Below, piece by piece: positions 37,260-45,893 of a stretch of DNA of 45,976 nt. The DNA is taken from positions 78,585 to 124,560 of the forward strand of contig NZ_LIGI01000001.1 in NCBI RefSeq assembly GCF_001273955.1, written 5' to 3'. The DNA comes from Bacillus sp. FJAT-27245 (GTDB lineage Bacteria; Bacillota; Bacilli; Bacillales; Cytobacillaceae). The translations under genes and the position numbers were made by a program. The notes under the pieces were generated by a model. That model made no database searches. It was not told where the DNA came from and saw nothing but the letters and a program-made list of their open reading frames with translations. The stretch's first letter is position 1; every line of letters begins with the position of its first letter.

Positions 37260-38546
37260 TTATGCTCCCGAGTGTGCGGGGACAGCCTTTTCTTCCGTTT
37301 TCGGCTCTTCTTCAAGCTGATCTGCGAATGTCCTTTTAAAAACATGATAGGCAACGAGTACGAGGACGCAGCCACCGCTGATCCCCAATAAAAGCCAAGC
37401 CGGCACCCTTTCGAATAGGAAACCAAAGAGGATTAGCCCGATAGGCATCATCCCGCCGGCACCCGCTTCGAGCAGGGACATAACACGTCCGCGCAGCTCA
37501 TCCGGCGTCTTCTTTTGCAGCAGGACGAAAATAGGCATATTAATGACCATGCCAAGGGATGAAGTGATCAGGGCAAGGATGATCATGTATATAAATATGA
37601 AACTGTTGGAAACCCCCGCGGCGGCTGGCAGGCTCGGAAGGCCGAATAGAATGAGGATAACCGACATACCCGCGACGCCGCCAAGGATGGCACGGTCCTT
37701 CCTTTTTATTTCCGGTCGAACGGTAAGGATTATAGCAAGCAGCAGTGTGCCAACCGAGAAAGCGCCTTCGATGATGCCGAGCTGGTAGGACGGCATTTTC
37801 CGGACGACCATAACAATATAAGGGAGTGCGATTGGGGCGGCCGCGAACCAGAAGTTAAGCCCTATCGCGAAGAAAACAATGTTCTTGATGAATGACTCAT
37901 TTTTAACGTATGTGAACCCCTCTTTTAAATCATGGAAAAAACCGTTGCTTACTTCTTTTTTCTTTTTCTCTGCAAATAGGTGATAGTTAATGAACAGGCT
38001 GAATATGGCGGAGATGGTGAACGCTGCGATGTTAATGGCCATGAAGGAATTGACAGGGAAAAAGCCGAACAGTGCTCCCCCAAGGACAGGACCAAGGATA
38101 TTTGACAAGGATATAGCTGTCTGGTTAAGCGACATCGCCTTCTGAAGATGGTCTGGGCCAACCATGTTATAGATTGTGGAGGTAACCGCTGTTGAGTAAA
38201 AAGTATTCAATGAAGTCAGGACCGCGGCTGCCAAATAGAGCAGCCAGATTTCTTTCGTGACGAATGTAAAGAGGGCGAACACGATGCCAAGCCAGGCCGC
38301 ACATGCGAAATCCGTCACGATGATGATTTTTTTCCGGTCAAAGCGATCGGCAACCGCGCCAGCCAGCGGAGAAAGGACAATCCTGGGTATGCTTCCCATC
38401 AGGAGCGTGATTGAGAAGTTTAGGGCAGACCCTGTCTGGCTTAGGATATATAGCCCAATGGAAAAACTGTAAATGGACGAACCAAGCGCAGCAATCATTT
38501 TGGCGGGGACAAAGAGAAACAGATTCCTTTTAACGGCGTGTTCCAT
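37260..38546 (-). CDS. MFS transporter
   Basis: 428 residues, twelve TM helices of the major facilitator superfamily. The loop 2-3 signature appears as GAVADRFDRKK. Overall pattern matches drug/macrolide (MefA) or siderophore (EntS-like) exporters. C-terminal tail is acidic/lysine-rich (LEEEPKTEEKAVPA). It starts 2 bp after the stop of the ArsR-type regulator gene, so the two form an operon and the regulator probably controls it. Substrate unknown. Confidence 0.88.
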   Translation of the reverse strand: MEHAVKRNLFLFVPAKMIAALGSSIYSFSIGLYILSQTGSALNFSITLLMGSIPRIVLSPLAGAVADRFDRKKIIIVTDFACAAWLGIVFALFTFVTKEIWLLYLAAAVLTSLNTFYSTAVTSTIYNMVGPDHLQKAMSLNQTAISLSNILGPVLGGALFGFFPVNSFMAINIAAFTISAIFSLFINYHLFAEKKKKEVSNGFFHDLKEGFTYVKNESFIKNIVFFAIGLNFWFAAAPIALPYIVMVVRKMPSYQLGIIEGAFSVGTLLLAIILTVRPEIKRKDRAILGGVAGMSVILILFGLPSLPAAAGVSNSFIFIYMIILALITSSLGMVINMPIFVLLQKKTPDELRGRVMSLLEAGAGGMMPIGLILFGFLFERVPAWLLLGISGGCVLVLVAYHVFKRTFADQLEEEPKTEEKAVPAHSGA

Positions 38547-38548
38547 TA

Positions 38549-39013
38549 TTACACGTCCTCTCCGGTAAGGTCCTTTTTAAATTCCAATGAAAGCGTAAAA
38601 GAGGTCCGTCCTTCTTTATGCGCGACGGTTTTCTTAAGCCATTTCTCGAGGAGATTGTCATACTCTTCCTCGAAGTCGGCCAATTCCTCATCTGTGAATT
38701 CAAGGCTAATTGCTTTTGTGCGTATTCCTTTTCGCTCGGGGTCATTGGTGTTCAGGTTGAACTGTGTGGCTTTGGAACGGTAATATTTCTCGATAATCCC
38801 CTTGTTTTCTCTCGTCTCGACAAGGTCAAGGATTCCCCCTTTATAAAGTTGTTGGACATGGTAATGGATGCTTCCGGCCGTTTTTCCAAGTTCATCGGCA
38901 ACCTGTTTGGCTGTCATGGCCTCCTCGCACAATAAGTAAATGATTTTTACCCTTAGCGGGGTCGAGATGAGCTTTTGTTGTTCCAAGGTTATTTCCATTA
39001 TTTTTGGTTCCAT
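38549..39013 (-). CDS. ArsR/HTH_20-type winged-helix transcriptional regulator
   Basis: About 154 residues. N-terminal winged HTH: STPLRVKIIYLLCEEAMTAKQVADELGKTAGSIHYHVQQLYKGGILDLVETR. The SIHYHV recognition helix is typical of ArsR-like regulators that lack metal-site cysteines. The C-terminal half is helical and acidic, probably a ligand or dimer domain. ATG at 39013 with GGGGAG 10 nt upstream is favoured over a TTG at 39031. It is cotranscribed with the MFS exporter and has two palindromes over its own promoter. Confidence 0.85.
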   Translation of the reverse strand: MEPKIMEITLEQQKLISTPLRVKIIYLLCEEAMTAKQVADELGKTAGSIHYHVQQLYKGGILDLVETRENKGIIEKYYRSKATQFNLNTNDPERKGIRTKAISLEFTDEELADFEEEYDNLLEKWLKKTVAHKEGRTSFTLSLEFKKDLTGEDV

Positions 39014-39030
39014 GATTCCTAATCTCCCCA

Positions 39031-39087
39031 ATCTAACTTTCTATCTCGATTTAGATTAATTATACGTTCTAAAAAATTAGAACACAA
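39031..39087 (-). promoter_or_regulatory. promoter and twin operators of the regulator-MFS operon
   Basis: On the minus strand TTGTGT (39087-39082), 17-bp spacer, TATAAT (39064-39059). The spacer holds the palindrome GTTCTAA-AAAA-TTAGAAC (39066-39083), and downstream of the -10 lies AATCTAA-N14-TTAGATT (39031-39058). Both half-sites end in the same TCTAA core, a layout expected for autorepression by the ArsR-type protein. Confidence 0.65.
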
Positions 39088-39134
39088 GAATAAAATGGGA
39101 ATTTTTTTCGACAAGGTTCTTATGCCTAAACAAA

Positions 39135-39165
39135 AGGAACCTTTCCCAATGGGGGAAAGGTTCCT
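39135..39165 (-). terminator. terminator of the CNNM gene
   Basis: 13-bp stem AGGAACCTTTCCC/GGGAAAGGTTCCT. On the minus strand it is followed by TTTTGTTT. Confidence 0.85.
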
Positions 39166-39170
39166 ATTTA

Positions 39171-40496
39171 TCACTCTTCAAGCTGTCCGGCTGGCAGCTT
39201 TACTTCGGACTGTTTAATTTCTACATAGAGAATCTGGTGTCCATCCACATCAATTACCTTAAAGTCATACCCTTCTTCATGGAGTATGTCGCCAATTTTA
39301 ACGTCATACGTATGCGAGAGGATCCAGCCGCCCAGTGTATCAATATCCTCCGCGGGAATCTCAATCCCAAGGATATCGTTTACATCTTCGAGAAGCACCT
39401 TCCCACTCATGATGTAATGGCCATCTTTAATTTTCCTTATATCGGCAACCTCGTCAGCATCAAATTCATCGCGGATTTCCCCGACGATTTCTTCCAAAAT
39501 GTCTTCGACGGTCACAAGTCCGGCCGTCCCCCCATATTCATCGACCAAAATGGCCATATGGGTTCGCTCTTTTTGCAGTTTTACAAGGAGCTCGTGAATC
39601 GGGATTGTCTCAATGACATGGATGATCGGCTTCATAAAGTAGGTGAGGGGCTTTTCTTTTAACGCCTCAGGCTTTAATGTTGCCGTCAGGATTTCCTTAA
39701 TGTTGACCATTCCAGCCACATTGTCTTTATCCCCAACTACAACAGGATAGCGCGTATACTTTTCCCGGCGAATCGTTTCAAGGATTTTCTCCATGCTGTC
39801 ATCGATGGAAAAGGTCACGATTTCAGTCCGCGGAACCATAATTTCCTTCGCAATCCTGTTGTCGAATTCAAAAATATTATTAACATATGTTAATTCGGAT
39901 TGATTGATTTCCCCTTTTTCATAGCTTTCGGAAAGGATAATCCTCAATTCTTCCTCAGAGTGGGCCAACTCGTTCTCGGAGGCGGGCTTTAAGCCAAAAA
40001 GGCCGGTAAGGAAACGCGCCGAACCATTCAAGGCCCAAATAAAAGGATACATAATCTTGTAAAAAGTAATAATCGGCTTGGCGAAGAATAATGCGACCGC
40101 TTCAGCTTTTTGGATTGCAAAGGTTTTTGGCGCCAGTTCACCAACAACAACATGTAAAAAAGTAATGAGCGAAAAGGCAATCCCAAACGAAATAACTTTG
40201 GAAATCGATTGGTTCAATTGAACATTATCGAAGATTGGCTTAAGCAATGCCATTACAGTCGGTTCACCAAGCCAACCGAGGCCAAGTGCTGTTATGGTGA
40301 TGCCGAGCTGGCAAGCGGACAAATATTCGTCCAAATGGGTGATGACGTGTTTTGCTGCCTTTGCCCCTTTTCTGTTTTCTTCAATTAGTTGGTCAATTCT
40401 GGAACTCCGGACTTTGACAATTGCAAATTCTGTGGTGACAAAAAAAGCTGTCAACGCAATTAGAACGAGAACTAGCAGCAAATTAAATGCGATCAA
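39171..40496 (-). CDS. CNNM/CorC-HlyC family membrane protein (hemolysin-family)
   Basis: 441 residues. Domains: DUF21/CNNM transmembrane part (about 1-190, with [12 protein letters not shown] and [14 protein letters not shown]), two CBS domains (about 215-335; [40 protein letters not shown]), and a C-terminal CorC/HlyC domain ([16 protein letters not shown]). Relatives are divalent-metal (Mg, Co) transport or efflux proteins; the hemolysin name is historical. The start is a TTG at 40496 whose only good Shine-Dalgarno, AGGAGGTG, lies 25 bp upstream across a hairpin. Confidence 0.88.
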   Translation of the reverse strand: MIAFNLLLVLVLIALTAFFVTTEFAIVKVRSSRIDQLIEENRKGAKAAKHVITHLDEYLSACQLGITITALGLGWLGEPTVMALLKPIFDNVQLNQSISKVISFGIAFSLITFLHVVVGELAPKTFAIQKAEAVALFFAKPIITFYKIMYPFIWALNGSARFLTGLFGLKPASENELAHSEEELRIILSESYEKGEINQSELTYVNNIFEFDNRIAKEIMVPRTEIVTFSIDDSMEKILETIRREKYTRYPVVVGDKDNVAGMVNIKEILTATLKPEALKEKPLTYFMKPIIHVIETIPIHELLVKLQKERTHMAILVDEYGGTAGLVTVEDILEEIVGEIRDEFDADEVADIRKIKDGHYIMSGKVLLEDVNDILGIEIPAEDIDTLGGWILSHTYDVKIGDILHEEGYDFKVIDVDGHQILYVEIKQSEVKLPAGQLEE

Positions 40497-40530
40497 TGGA
40501 ATGCCCTGTAAACCAGGGCTACACCTCCTA
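40497..40530 (-). promoter_or_regulatory. ribosome binding site separated from TTG start by a hairpin
   Basis: Minus strand: AGGAGGTG, TA, the hairpin GCCCTG-GTTTA-CAGGGC, ATTCCA, then TTG. If the hairpin forms, the effective SD-to-start spacing is 8 nt; if not, it is 25 nt. No alternative in-frame start is closer. Confidence 0.5.
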
Positions 40531-41042
40531 TTTTTACACGGTGGATTGTGCCGTTTGCCTGATGGCGAAGCTAAATCTCTATTAGTATTATTATTAGCAA
40601 AACATGAATGGACTTGGCAACTTTAATTATTCGGCCCACATGGGAAAACTGAAGGTTCATGACGAAAAATATTGGGAAAAACCTGTACATGTTCTTCACT
40701 TTCCGACAACAAATACCGATAGGATGATTTAATATTTTCATAAGAAAACAATAACAAGCACCCTATAATCACTTTTTAAGACAATTAATGGGATTTTAAC
40801 GGTAAAAAAGTTGGGAAAATTGGTTTAGTAACTTATTCCTGTAGTTATTTGTAAGGTTTTCCAGTATACTTGAGAAGTAAAAACCATGAAATTATGCGGT
40901 TTTAGGAGAGTTTCCTATCGAATTATTCCGTTTTTATTATAAAAATTCTGCCAAAAGGTGCGGCGAGCTGCATGAAAAACACCGCCAATAAGCCAGGAAG
41001 GATTTGCAAGGCCTTTCTGGCTTATTTTATAAGGGGGGATCA
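40531..41042. other. intergenic region between divergent CNNM and RsbT-like genes
   Basis: About 510 bp, mostly A/T-rich. The only strong structure is a 15-bp stem (40987-41001 with 41012-41026, AATAAGCCAG/CTGGCTTATT at its base) followed by TTAT, ending 16 bp before the RsbT-like start. Just upstream GGTG/CACC and GGCG/CGCC pairs could form a competing fold (40960-40987). No riboswitch class was recognised. Confidence 0.5.
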
Positions 41043-41507
41043 ATGGTGGAGGTTTTTGAAATCACAAAAGTAATCGGCCAGGATCGCCTGTTTAATGGAC
41101 ATTTTCCGGACAAGCCGGCTATTGAAATAAAGTCCGAAAGCGATATTATGTCCGCCCGGCGGATTGCGCGAGAATTAGCTAAAGAGCTTGGTTTCAGTGC
41201 GTTCGACCAATCCCGCATTATTACACTTATTTCCGAATTGGCGCGCAATATCTTCAAATATGCCGGCCAGGGCTATATTTCTATTGAAACGATAAAAGGG
41301 CGCAATGGAGCGACAGGTGTAAAAATCCATGCCGTCGATTGCGGACCCGGAATCCTGAATGTCAATCGGGCAATGGAACAAGGCTATTCAACTTCTGGCA
41401 GCCTTGGAGCCGGGCTTCCCGCCATTAAAAGGATGGCCGATGAATTTTCAATCCAGACAGCTGAAGGCAAGGGAACGTATGTAAAAATCACAAAATGGCT
41501 GAATTAA
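41043..41507 (+). CDS. RsbT-like anti-sigma regulatory factor / serine kinase
   Basis: 154-residue GHKL-type ATP-binding protein. N-box SELARNIFKYAG (Glu65, Asn69), G1 VDCGPGI (Asp99) and lid GSLGAGLPAIKRMADEF match RsbT and related anti-sigma/switch kinases. About 25 residues (MVEVFEITKVIGQDRLFNGHF) precede the usual RsbT start. No RsbR, RsbS, RsbU or sigma gene is adjacent, so partners are unknown. ATG at 41043 with ATAAGGGGGG upstream; GTG 41046 is an alternative. Confidence 0.85.
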   Translation: MVEVFEITKVIGQDRLFNGHFPDKPAIEIKSESDIMSARRIARELAKELGFSAFDQSRIITLISELARNIFKYAGQGYISIETIKGRNGATGVKIHAVDCGPGILNVNRAMEQGYSTSGSLGAGLPAIKRMADEFSIQTAEGKGTYVKITKWLN

Positions 41508-41550
41508 ACTGTTAATTTAGAATGCAAACATAGTTCATATACCACGTCCA

Positions 41551-41582
41551 ATCCATCCTTAAACACAAGGATGGATTTTTTT
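41551..41582 (+). terminator. terminator of the RsbT-like gene
   Basis: 10-bp stem ATCCATCCTT/AAGGATGGAT followed by six T residues. Confidence 0.9.
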
Positions 41583-41593
41583 ATTAAAAAAAA

Positions 41594-41619
41594 TGGCCCC
41601 CTGATAAAAAGGGAGGCCA
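41594..41619 (-). terminator. terminator of the symporter gene
   Basis: Stem TGGCCCCC/GGGAGGCCA; on the minus strand it is followed by a run of T residues (complement of 41585-41593). Confidence 0.8.
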
Positions 41620-41629
41620 AAGGAACAAA

Positions 41630-42907
41630 TTATAGAGCCGCTGGCTGGCTGTCTTTAACTTCAGCAAGGTAAGCGGCGGCTTTGGATTCGTCGTACTGCT
41701 TTTCCCACTTCGACATGACGATTGCTGCGAGTGAATTACCGACAACATTCACCGCTGTTCTGGCCATGTCAAGAATCCTGTCTATGCCTGCAATAAATGC
41801 CAAACCTTCAAGCGGGATGCCAACCGTTCCAAGTGTCGCCAAAAGGACGACGAATGATACTCCCGGAACGCCGGCAATACCTTTGGATGTCACCATCAAT
41901 ACAAGCAAAAGAGAAAGCTGCTGGCTGATGCTGAGATCGATGCCATACATCTGGGCAATAAAGATTGCCGCGAGGGCTTGATAAAGGGTTGAACCGTCCA
42001 GGTTAAAGGAGTACCCCGTTGGAATAACAAAGGAGGTAATGGCTTTCGGGCAGCCGAACTTCTCCATTTTTTCCATCAGCTTCGGCAGTACCGTTTCCGA
42101 GCTGGCTGTCGAATAGGCAAGGATTAGCTCGTCCTTAAGGATTATAAACAAATGGAAGATGTTGATACCAAAAATCCTTGCGGTTATTCCCAGGACGACA
42201 ATCACGAAGAAAACCATCGTTCCGTAAGTCGTTAGTAAAAGCTTGCTGAGCGGAACGAGGGAACTAACCCCGAACTTGGATACTGTTACGCCAATCAGGG
42301 CAAAAACCCCGAAAGGAGCAAACTTCATGATTTGGTTCGTAACATAAAACATCGCATCAGCCGTTCCCTGGAAAAACGCCAGGACAGGTTTTCCTTTTTC
42401 CCCGATTGCGGCTACCCCTAGACCAAAGAATACGGAGAAAAAGATGATGGCGAGCATATCGCCCCTTGCAAGGGAATCAATGATATTCGTTGGGACAATG
42501 TTAATGAATGTATCGGCCATACTATGGCTTTTGACCTCTTCTGTCGTGGACACATAGCTGCCGATGTCGCCTTTTGTGAGGGCGCCCATATCAATTCCTG
42601 TTCCCGGATGGAACAGGTTTGCCGCAACCAATCCGACCAGAATGGCAATTGTTGTTATAATCTCGAAATAGATGAGGGTTTTACCGCCTAGTTTCCCTAA
42701 CTTTTTAATATCGCCAACTCCGGCGACCCCAACAATAATGCTGGAAATGACAATAGGGACGACAATCATTTTAATTAGACGGATGAAAATGGTTCCAATT
42801 GGCTGCAAATAAGCTTGTACGGATGGATTTCCGTAAAAAACAGCCCCAACGGCAATCCCGAAAACAAGCCCGATCAGGATTTGCCAAGCTAAACCTATTC
42901 TTTTCAT
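41630..42907 (-). CDS. dicarboxylate/amino acid:cation symporter (GltP/GltT type)
   Basis: 425 residues of the DAACS (EAAT-like) family importing glutamate, aspartate or C4-dicarboxylates with H+ or Na+. Hallmarks: serine-rich hairpin 1 STASSETVLPKL, PTGYSFNLDGSTLYQ in TM7, and the hairpin 2 segment SKGIAGVPGVSF. DMARTAVNVVGN in TM8 contains the Asp and Asn that coordinate the substrate amino group in homologues, favouring an amino acid as substrate. ATG with AAAGGGGA upstream. Confidence 0.92.
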   Translation of the reverse strand: MKRIGLAWQILIGLVFGIAVGAVFYGNPSVQAYLQPIGTIFIRLIKMIVVPIVISSIIVGVAGVGDIKKLGKLGGKTLIYFEIITTIAILVGLVAANLFHPGTGIDMGALTKGDIGSYVSTTEEVKSHSMADTFINIVPTNIIDSLARGDMLAIIFFSVFFGLGVAAIGEKGKPVLAFFQGTADAMFYVTNQIMKFAPFGVFALIGVTVSKFGVSSLVPLSKLLLTTYGTMVFFVIVVLGITARIFGINIFHLFIILKDELILAYSTASSETVLPKLMEKMEKFGCPKAITSFVIPTGYSFNLDGSTLYQALAAIFIAQMYGIDLSISQQLSLLLVLMVTSKGIAGVPGVSFVVLLATLGTVGIPLEGLAFIAGIDRILDMARTAVNVVGNSLAAIVMSKWEKQYDESKAAAYLAEVKDSQPAAL

Positions 42908-42958
42908 AAATCATTCCCCTTTGCATGTAAAATTCACCTTCGAAAAAACGTACCCTTC

Positions 42959-42987
42959 ATTTTAAATTGCGGGAAAATTCAAGTCAA
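42959..42987 (-). promoter_or_regulatory. promoter of the symporter gene
   Basis: Minus strand: TTGACT (42987-42982), 17-bp spacer, TAAAAT (42964-42959), about 50 bp before the start codon. The remaining ~230 bp up to the next gene show nothing further. Confidence 0.6.
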
Positions 42988-43194
42988 TGTTAAAAAATAG
43001 TAACAAAATAGTTGACCAATGAATTCGGAAACTAAATTTTTGGCATGAGTGATTGTGGGAGGCAATCCTTTGCCACTGAGGGAATTGGGAATTGAATAAA
43101 AAGGGATGATTTTACTTTAACAGGTTTTTATTTATGTTTTGTGACAAACTTCTGACATTTTCGAGGATATACGAAATTTTTTTTCGAAAAAAAA

Positions 43195-43216
43195 GATTGC
43201 CGAATATCCGGCAATC
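43195..43216 (-). terminator. terminator of the DedA gene
   Basis: 8-bp stem GATTGCCG/CGGCAATC with a 6-nt loop; the minus-strand transcript continues into eight U residues (complement of 43187-43194). Confidence 0.9.
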
Positions 43217-43218
43217 GA

Positions 43219-43800
43219 TTATTTCTTTCTTTTTATGTAAATGTACGCTGCGCCAAGGACGATGGCGACCCCAAGAGCCGGAATTACATATGGCTGGGCG
43301 ACTTCCTTAATGTTAACCCAATTTTCACCAAGAACTACCCCGAGATAAAGGAAGAAAATTGTCCATGGGATAACAGCCGCAATTGTATAGAGGGTAAATT
43401 TCGAAACCGGCATTTTTGAAATGCCTGCAGGGATTGAAATTGCATGCCTGACTACCGGAATGAATCTGGCGGAAAAAATAACCCCCGCGCCATATTTTTG
43501 AAACCACTTTTCGGCTAAATCAATGTGGTGGCTGTTAATAAAAACATATTTTCCGTATTTTTCGAGAAACGGACGCCCGCCATAATAACCGGCCCAATAG
43601 AGGAACAACTGGGCAAAAGTGCCGCCGATTGTCCCGGCAACGACCGCGAGCGGAAAATTAATTGTCCCCTGGGAAATCATATACCCGCCATAGCCAAGGA
43701 CAATTTCGCTCGGGATAATCTCAATCATCAGGCCAATGGCAATACCGAGATAACCGAGTTCAGACAAGGCGGTCAATATATTGAAAATAAACTCCTTCAT
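43219..43800 (-). CDS. DedA-family membrane protein
   Basis: 193 residues, polytopic, of the DedA/SNARE-associated family, whose members are linked to lipid-carrier (undecaprenyl phosphate or phospholipid) translocation and envelope integrity. Conserved DedA features: E-x-x-x-P-S-E near the start (EIIPSEIVLGYGG), the G-x3-G-x3-G region VAGTIGGTFAQLFLYWAGYYGGRPFLEKYGKY, and the arginine motif FSARFIPVVRHAISIPAGISKMP. ATG with AGGTGTGAC upstream. A 26-bp palindrome lies ~130 bp upstream and may be its operator. Confidence 0.93.
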   Translation of the reverse strand: MKEFIFNILTALSELGYLGIAIGLMIEIIPSEIVLGYGGYMISQGTINFPLAVVAGTIGGTFAQLFLYWAGYYGGRPFLEKYGKYVFINSHHIDLAEKWFQKYGAGVIFSARFIPVVRHAISIPAGISKMPVSKFTLYTIAAVIPWTIFFLYLGVVLGENWVNIKEVAQPYVIPALGVAIVLGAAYIYIKRKK

Positions 43801-43930
43801 GTCACACCTGCTTAAAAGTAATATCGTATACTAGTTTATCTCAGAATACGGTGAGATACAATCACGGTCCGGTCCTCCAAATTCCTATCCGCCATAATTT
43901 TTGATAAACACTATTGTTCAATTGCAGAGT

Positions 43931-43956
43931 ATTTCAATCAAACGTTTGATTGAAAT
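43931..43956. promoter_or_regulatory. 26-bp perfect palindrome (operator-like), copy 2
   Basis: ATTTCAATCAAAC followed by its exact reverse complement. The inner 22 bp are identical to copy 1 at 12939-12960. It is intergenic, ~130 bp upstream of the DedA start and ~80 bp downstream of the channel gene terminator, consistent with an operator for dedA. A minus-strand promoter TTGTAT-N17-TAAACT lies between it and the gene. Confidence 0.6.
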
Positions 43957-44033
43957 TTGCAGATACATTCTACTGGCAGCATTTCCACTGTAAAGAGGTT
44001 TTGCTTTATGGAATACCGAAAGCTATTCGGAAA

Positions 44034-44064
44034 AAACACCGCCGGGATCGCTCCAGCGGTGTTT
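44034..44064 (-). terminator. terminator of the TM-helix repeat gene
   Basis: 9-bp stem AAACACCGC/GCGGTGTTT; minus-strand transcript then reads TTTTTTCC. Confidence 0.88.
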
Positions 44065-44071
44065 CAACTTC

Positions 44072-45736
44072 CTACAAATTATGAAATGGATTATCGGGAT
44101 CATTCGGATTATGGTTGTTCGGATCCGAAAATGGTTTTTCAGTTGGATTTCTGTGGCCAGGATGTCCGCCAGCCATTGGGTTTCCGGGCTGGCCTCCAGT
44201 GCCCATCGTATTTCCCCCATGGGCTGCGGGAGGTTTTACGACAGTTGTCTGCTCAAGCTTCTGGTCAAAACGTGCAAGATATTTGGCGGCAAACTCCCGG
44301 CCCCCAAGGCCAAAGGAAAGGCCGAATGCGAGGGCGAGGCCTCCCAAAGTTAATATAAAGGCCGCGTTGACAATGGATGCGGCAACCCCGAGCTGGTCAA
44401 GTGCCATGAAAACCGAAATCGCAATTACTGCGTATTTTGCGACGGATGAGAGGAGGCCGTAGTGTGGGCCCTGAAGCATGCTTGCCAGCAGTTTTTTAAC
44501 AAAATTGCCGACCCAAAGCCCAACCATCAGAATAATTACCGCGGCCAGCACATTCGGCAGGTACGCGATAACGCCTGTTGCGAGCGTAACCAGGAAGTCA
44601 AGTCCGACAAGGTTCAATGCCTCAACAGTAAACAACAGGACAATGAGTACCTGGGCGACCGTTCCAACGATTTTTGATAAAGACAATGTGGAAGCAGCCC
44701 CATCCCCAATACCGATACCTTTCATGAAAACGTTGAAGCCGGCGCGCTCAAGCAACCCGGTTACGAAATTGTTGACCCATTTTCCAATCCATACGCCAAC
44801 CAGCACCATCAAAATGGCTACAACGATATTTGGAATCATTGTGAGTACATCGTTCAGCATATGGATGGCCGGTGTTGAGATGCCTTTTAAATCAAGCCTT
44901 TCGAGTGCGGCGATGGCAGTCGGGATCAAGATGAGAACAAAAGCAATTGTCCCGATAACCGAAGATAGGCTTGTCCCTTCAAAAAGCCTTTTCGCGCCAA
45001 ATCGCTCTACAAGCCTTTCTGCGCCAAGCCCTTGAAGCAGATTTGTAACGATATCCCGGACAAGCTTCGCCACGAACCAGCCGACAAGGATGATTAGCGC
45101 AGCAGAGAATAGTTTCGGCAGGAAGGCCAGCATGCTGCCGAGCATAGTGGAAAACGGTCCGGAAATACCGTTGATATCAAGTGCCGCGAGCACACCCGGA
45201 AGGAACATGAGCAGGACCAGATAAAAAACAATCTTTGCGATCCTGTCGGCCAGCTGTCCGGGGCCTTCGCTGTCCTGGGTGATATTCAGCTTCTGCGCCC
45301 ATTGATGCGCCCTTAATGTCCGGCCGCCTTTTCGGATCAGCATGCTTAATCCGGTAGCGACAAGCCATGCAACAACAAGGATAAGCGCCGCTTTTAATAT
45401 GCTTGGGATCGCGGAAGTAATCGCGGTAAGCATCGTGACAAGCGGGCCGGCAATGGTGTGCAACCCAAGAATATTAAAGAATAGGATAAAAACGAATACC
45501 AAAATTAAATAGTAGATAATCTTGCTGATAATTTTTTCTGACGAATACTTCTTGTCGTTTGCATTGGAAAAAAGGCGATTATCGAGGTTTGACTTTAACA
45601 GGGCCTTATATACGCCCTTTTCGATTGCCTTGGCGATTAACCAACCGATGAGGAGAACAGCCAAGGCCACCAAAAAATCAGGGAGCCTGTAGACGATCCG
45701 ATCCCAGCCGCTCCAGAATTGATAGTTACTTTCCAA
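44072..45736 (-). CDS. mechanosensitive-channel-like protein with repeated conserved TM-helix domains
   Basis: 554 residues. Five copies of the conserved TM-helix repeat (LP-x-hydrophobic~20-GxWxAK/GK) are readable: PDFLVALAVLLIGWLIAKA, PSILKAALILVVAWLVATG, PKLFSAALIILVGWFVAKL, PNIVVAILMVLVGVWIGKW and PNVLAAVIILMVGLWVGNF. The last helix ALAFGLSFGLGGREFAAKY resembles the glycine-rich MscS pore helix, but no MscS beta/vestibule domain follows. Instead there is a ~55-residue Gly/Pro/Asn/His-rich tail. This is CmpX-like architecture. TTG start with AAGGAG 9 nt upstream. Confidence 0.85.
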   Translation of the reverse strand: MESNYQFWSGWDRIVYRLPDFLVALAVLLIGWLIAKAIEKGVYKALLKSNLDNRLFSNANDKKYSSEKIISKIIYYLILVFVFILFFNILGLHTIAGPLVTMLTAITSAIPSILKAALILVVAWLVATGLSMLIRKGGRTLRAHQWAQKLNITQDSEGPGQLADRIAKIVFYLVLLMFLPGVLAALDINGISGPFSTMLGSMLAFLPKLFSAALIILVGWFVAKLVRDIVTNLLQGLGAERLVERFGAKRLFEGTSLSSVIGTIAFVLILIPTAIAALERLDLKGISTPAIHMLNDVLTMIPNIVVAILMVLVGVWIGKWVNNFVTGLLERAGFNVFMKGIGIGDGAASTLSLSKIVGTVAQVLIVLLFTVEALNLVGLDFLVTLATGVIAYLPNVLAAVIILMVGLWVGNFVKKLLASMLQGPHYGLLSSVAKYAVIAISVFMALDQLGVAASIVNAAFILTLGGLALAFGLSFGLGGREFAAKYLARFDQKLEQTTVVKPPAAHGGNTMGTGGQPGNPMAGGHPGHRNPTEKPFSDPNNHNPNDPDNPFHNL

Positions 45737-45893
45737 TATACTCCACTCCTTCTGCGTTTCCCTAAATTAGCGGGTTAATGGTGATATACCCGGGAATGGG
45801 TTGGCTAAACTGTCTGTAGGCCATATGTTACTAGACGGGAAAAAGCGGGGTATAAGGATGGTTAATAGGTGATTTTTAACGGGAGGGACGATA

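Noticed and set aside
40900-40990. Glycine or other known riboswitch before the RsbT-like gene (GGAGAG motif)
   Set aside because: Only the short GGAGAG matches; the conserved GCCGAAGG core and other class-specific segments are missing.
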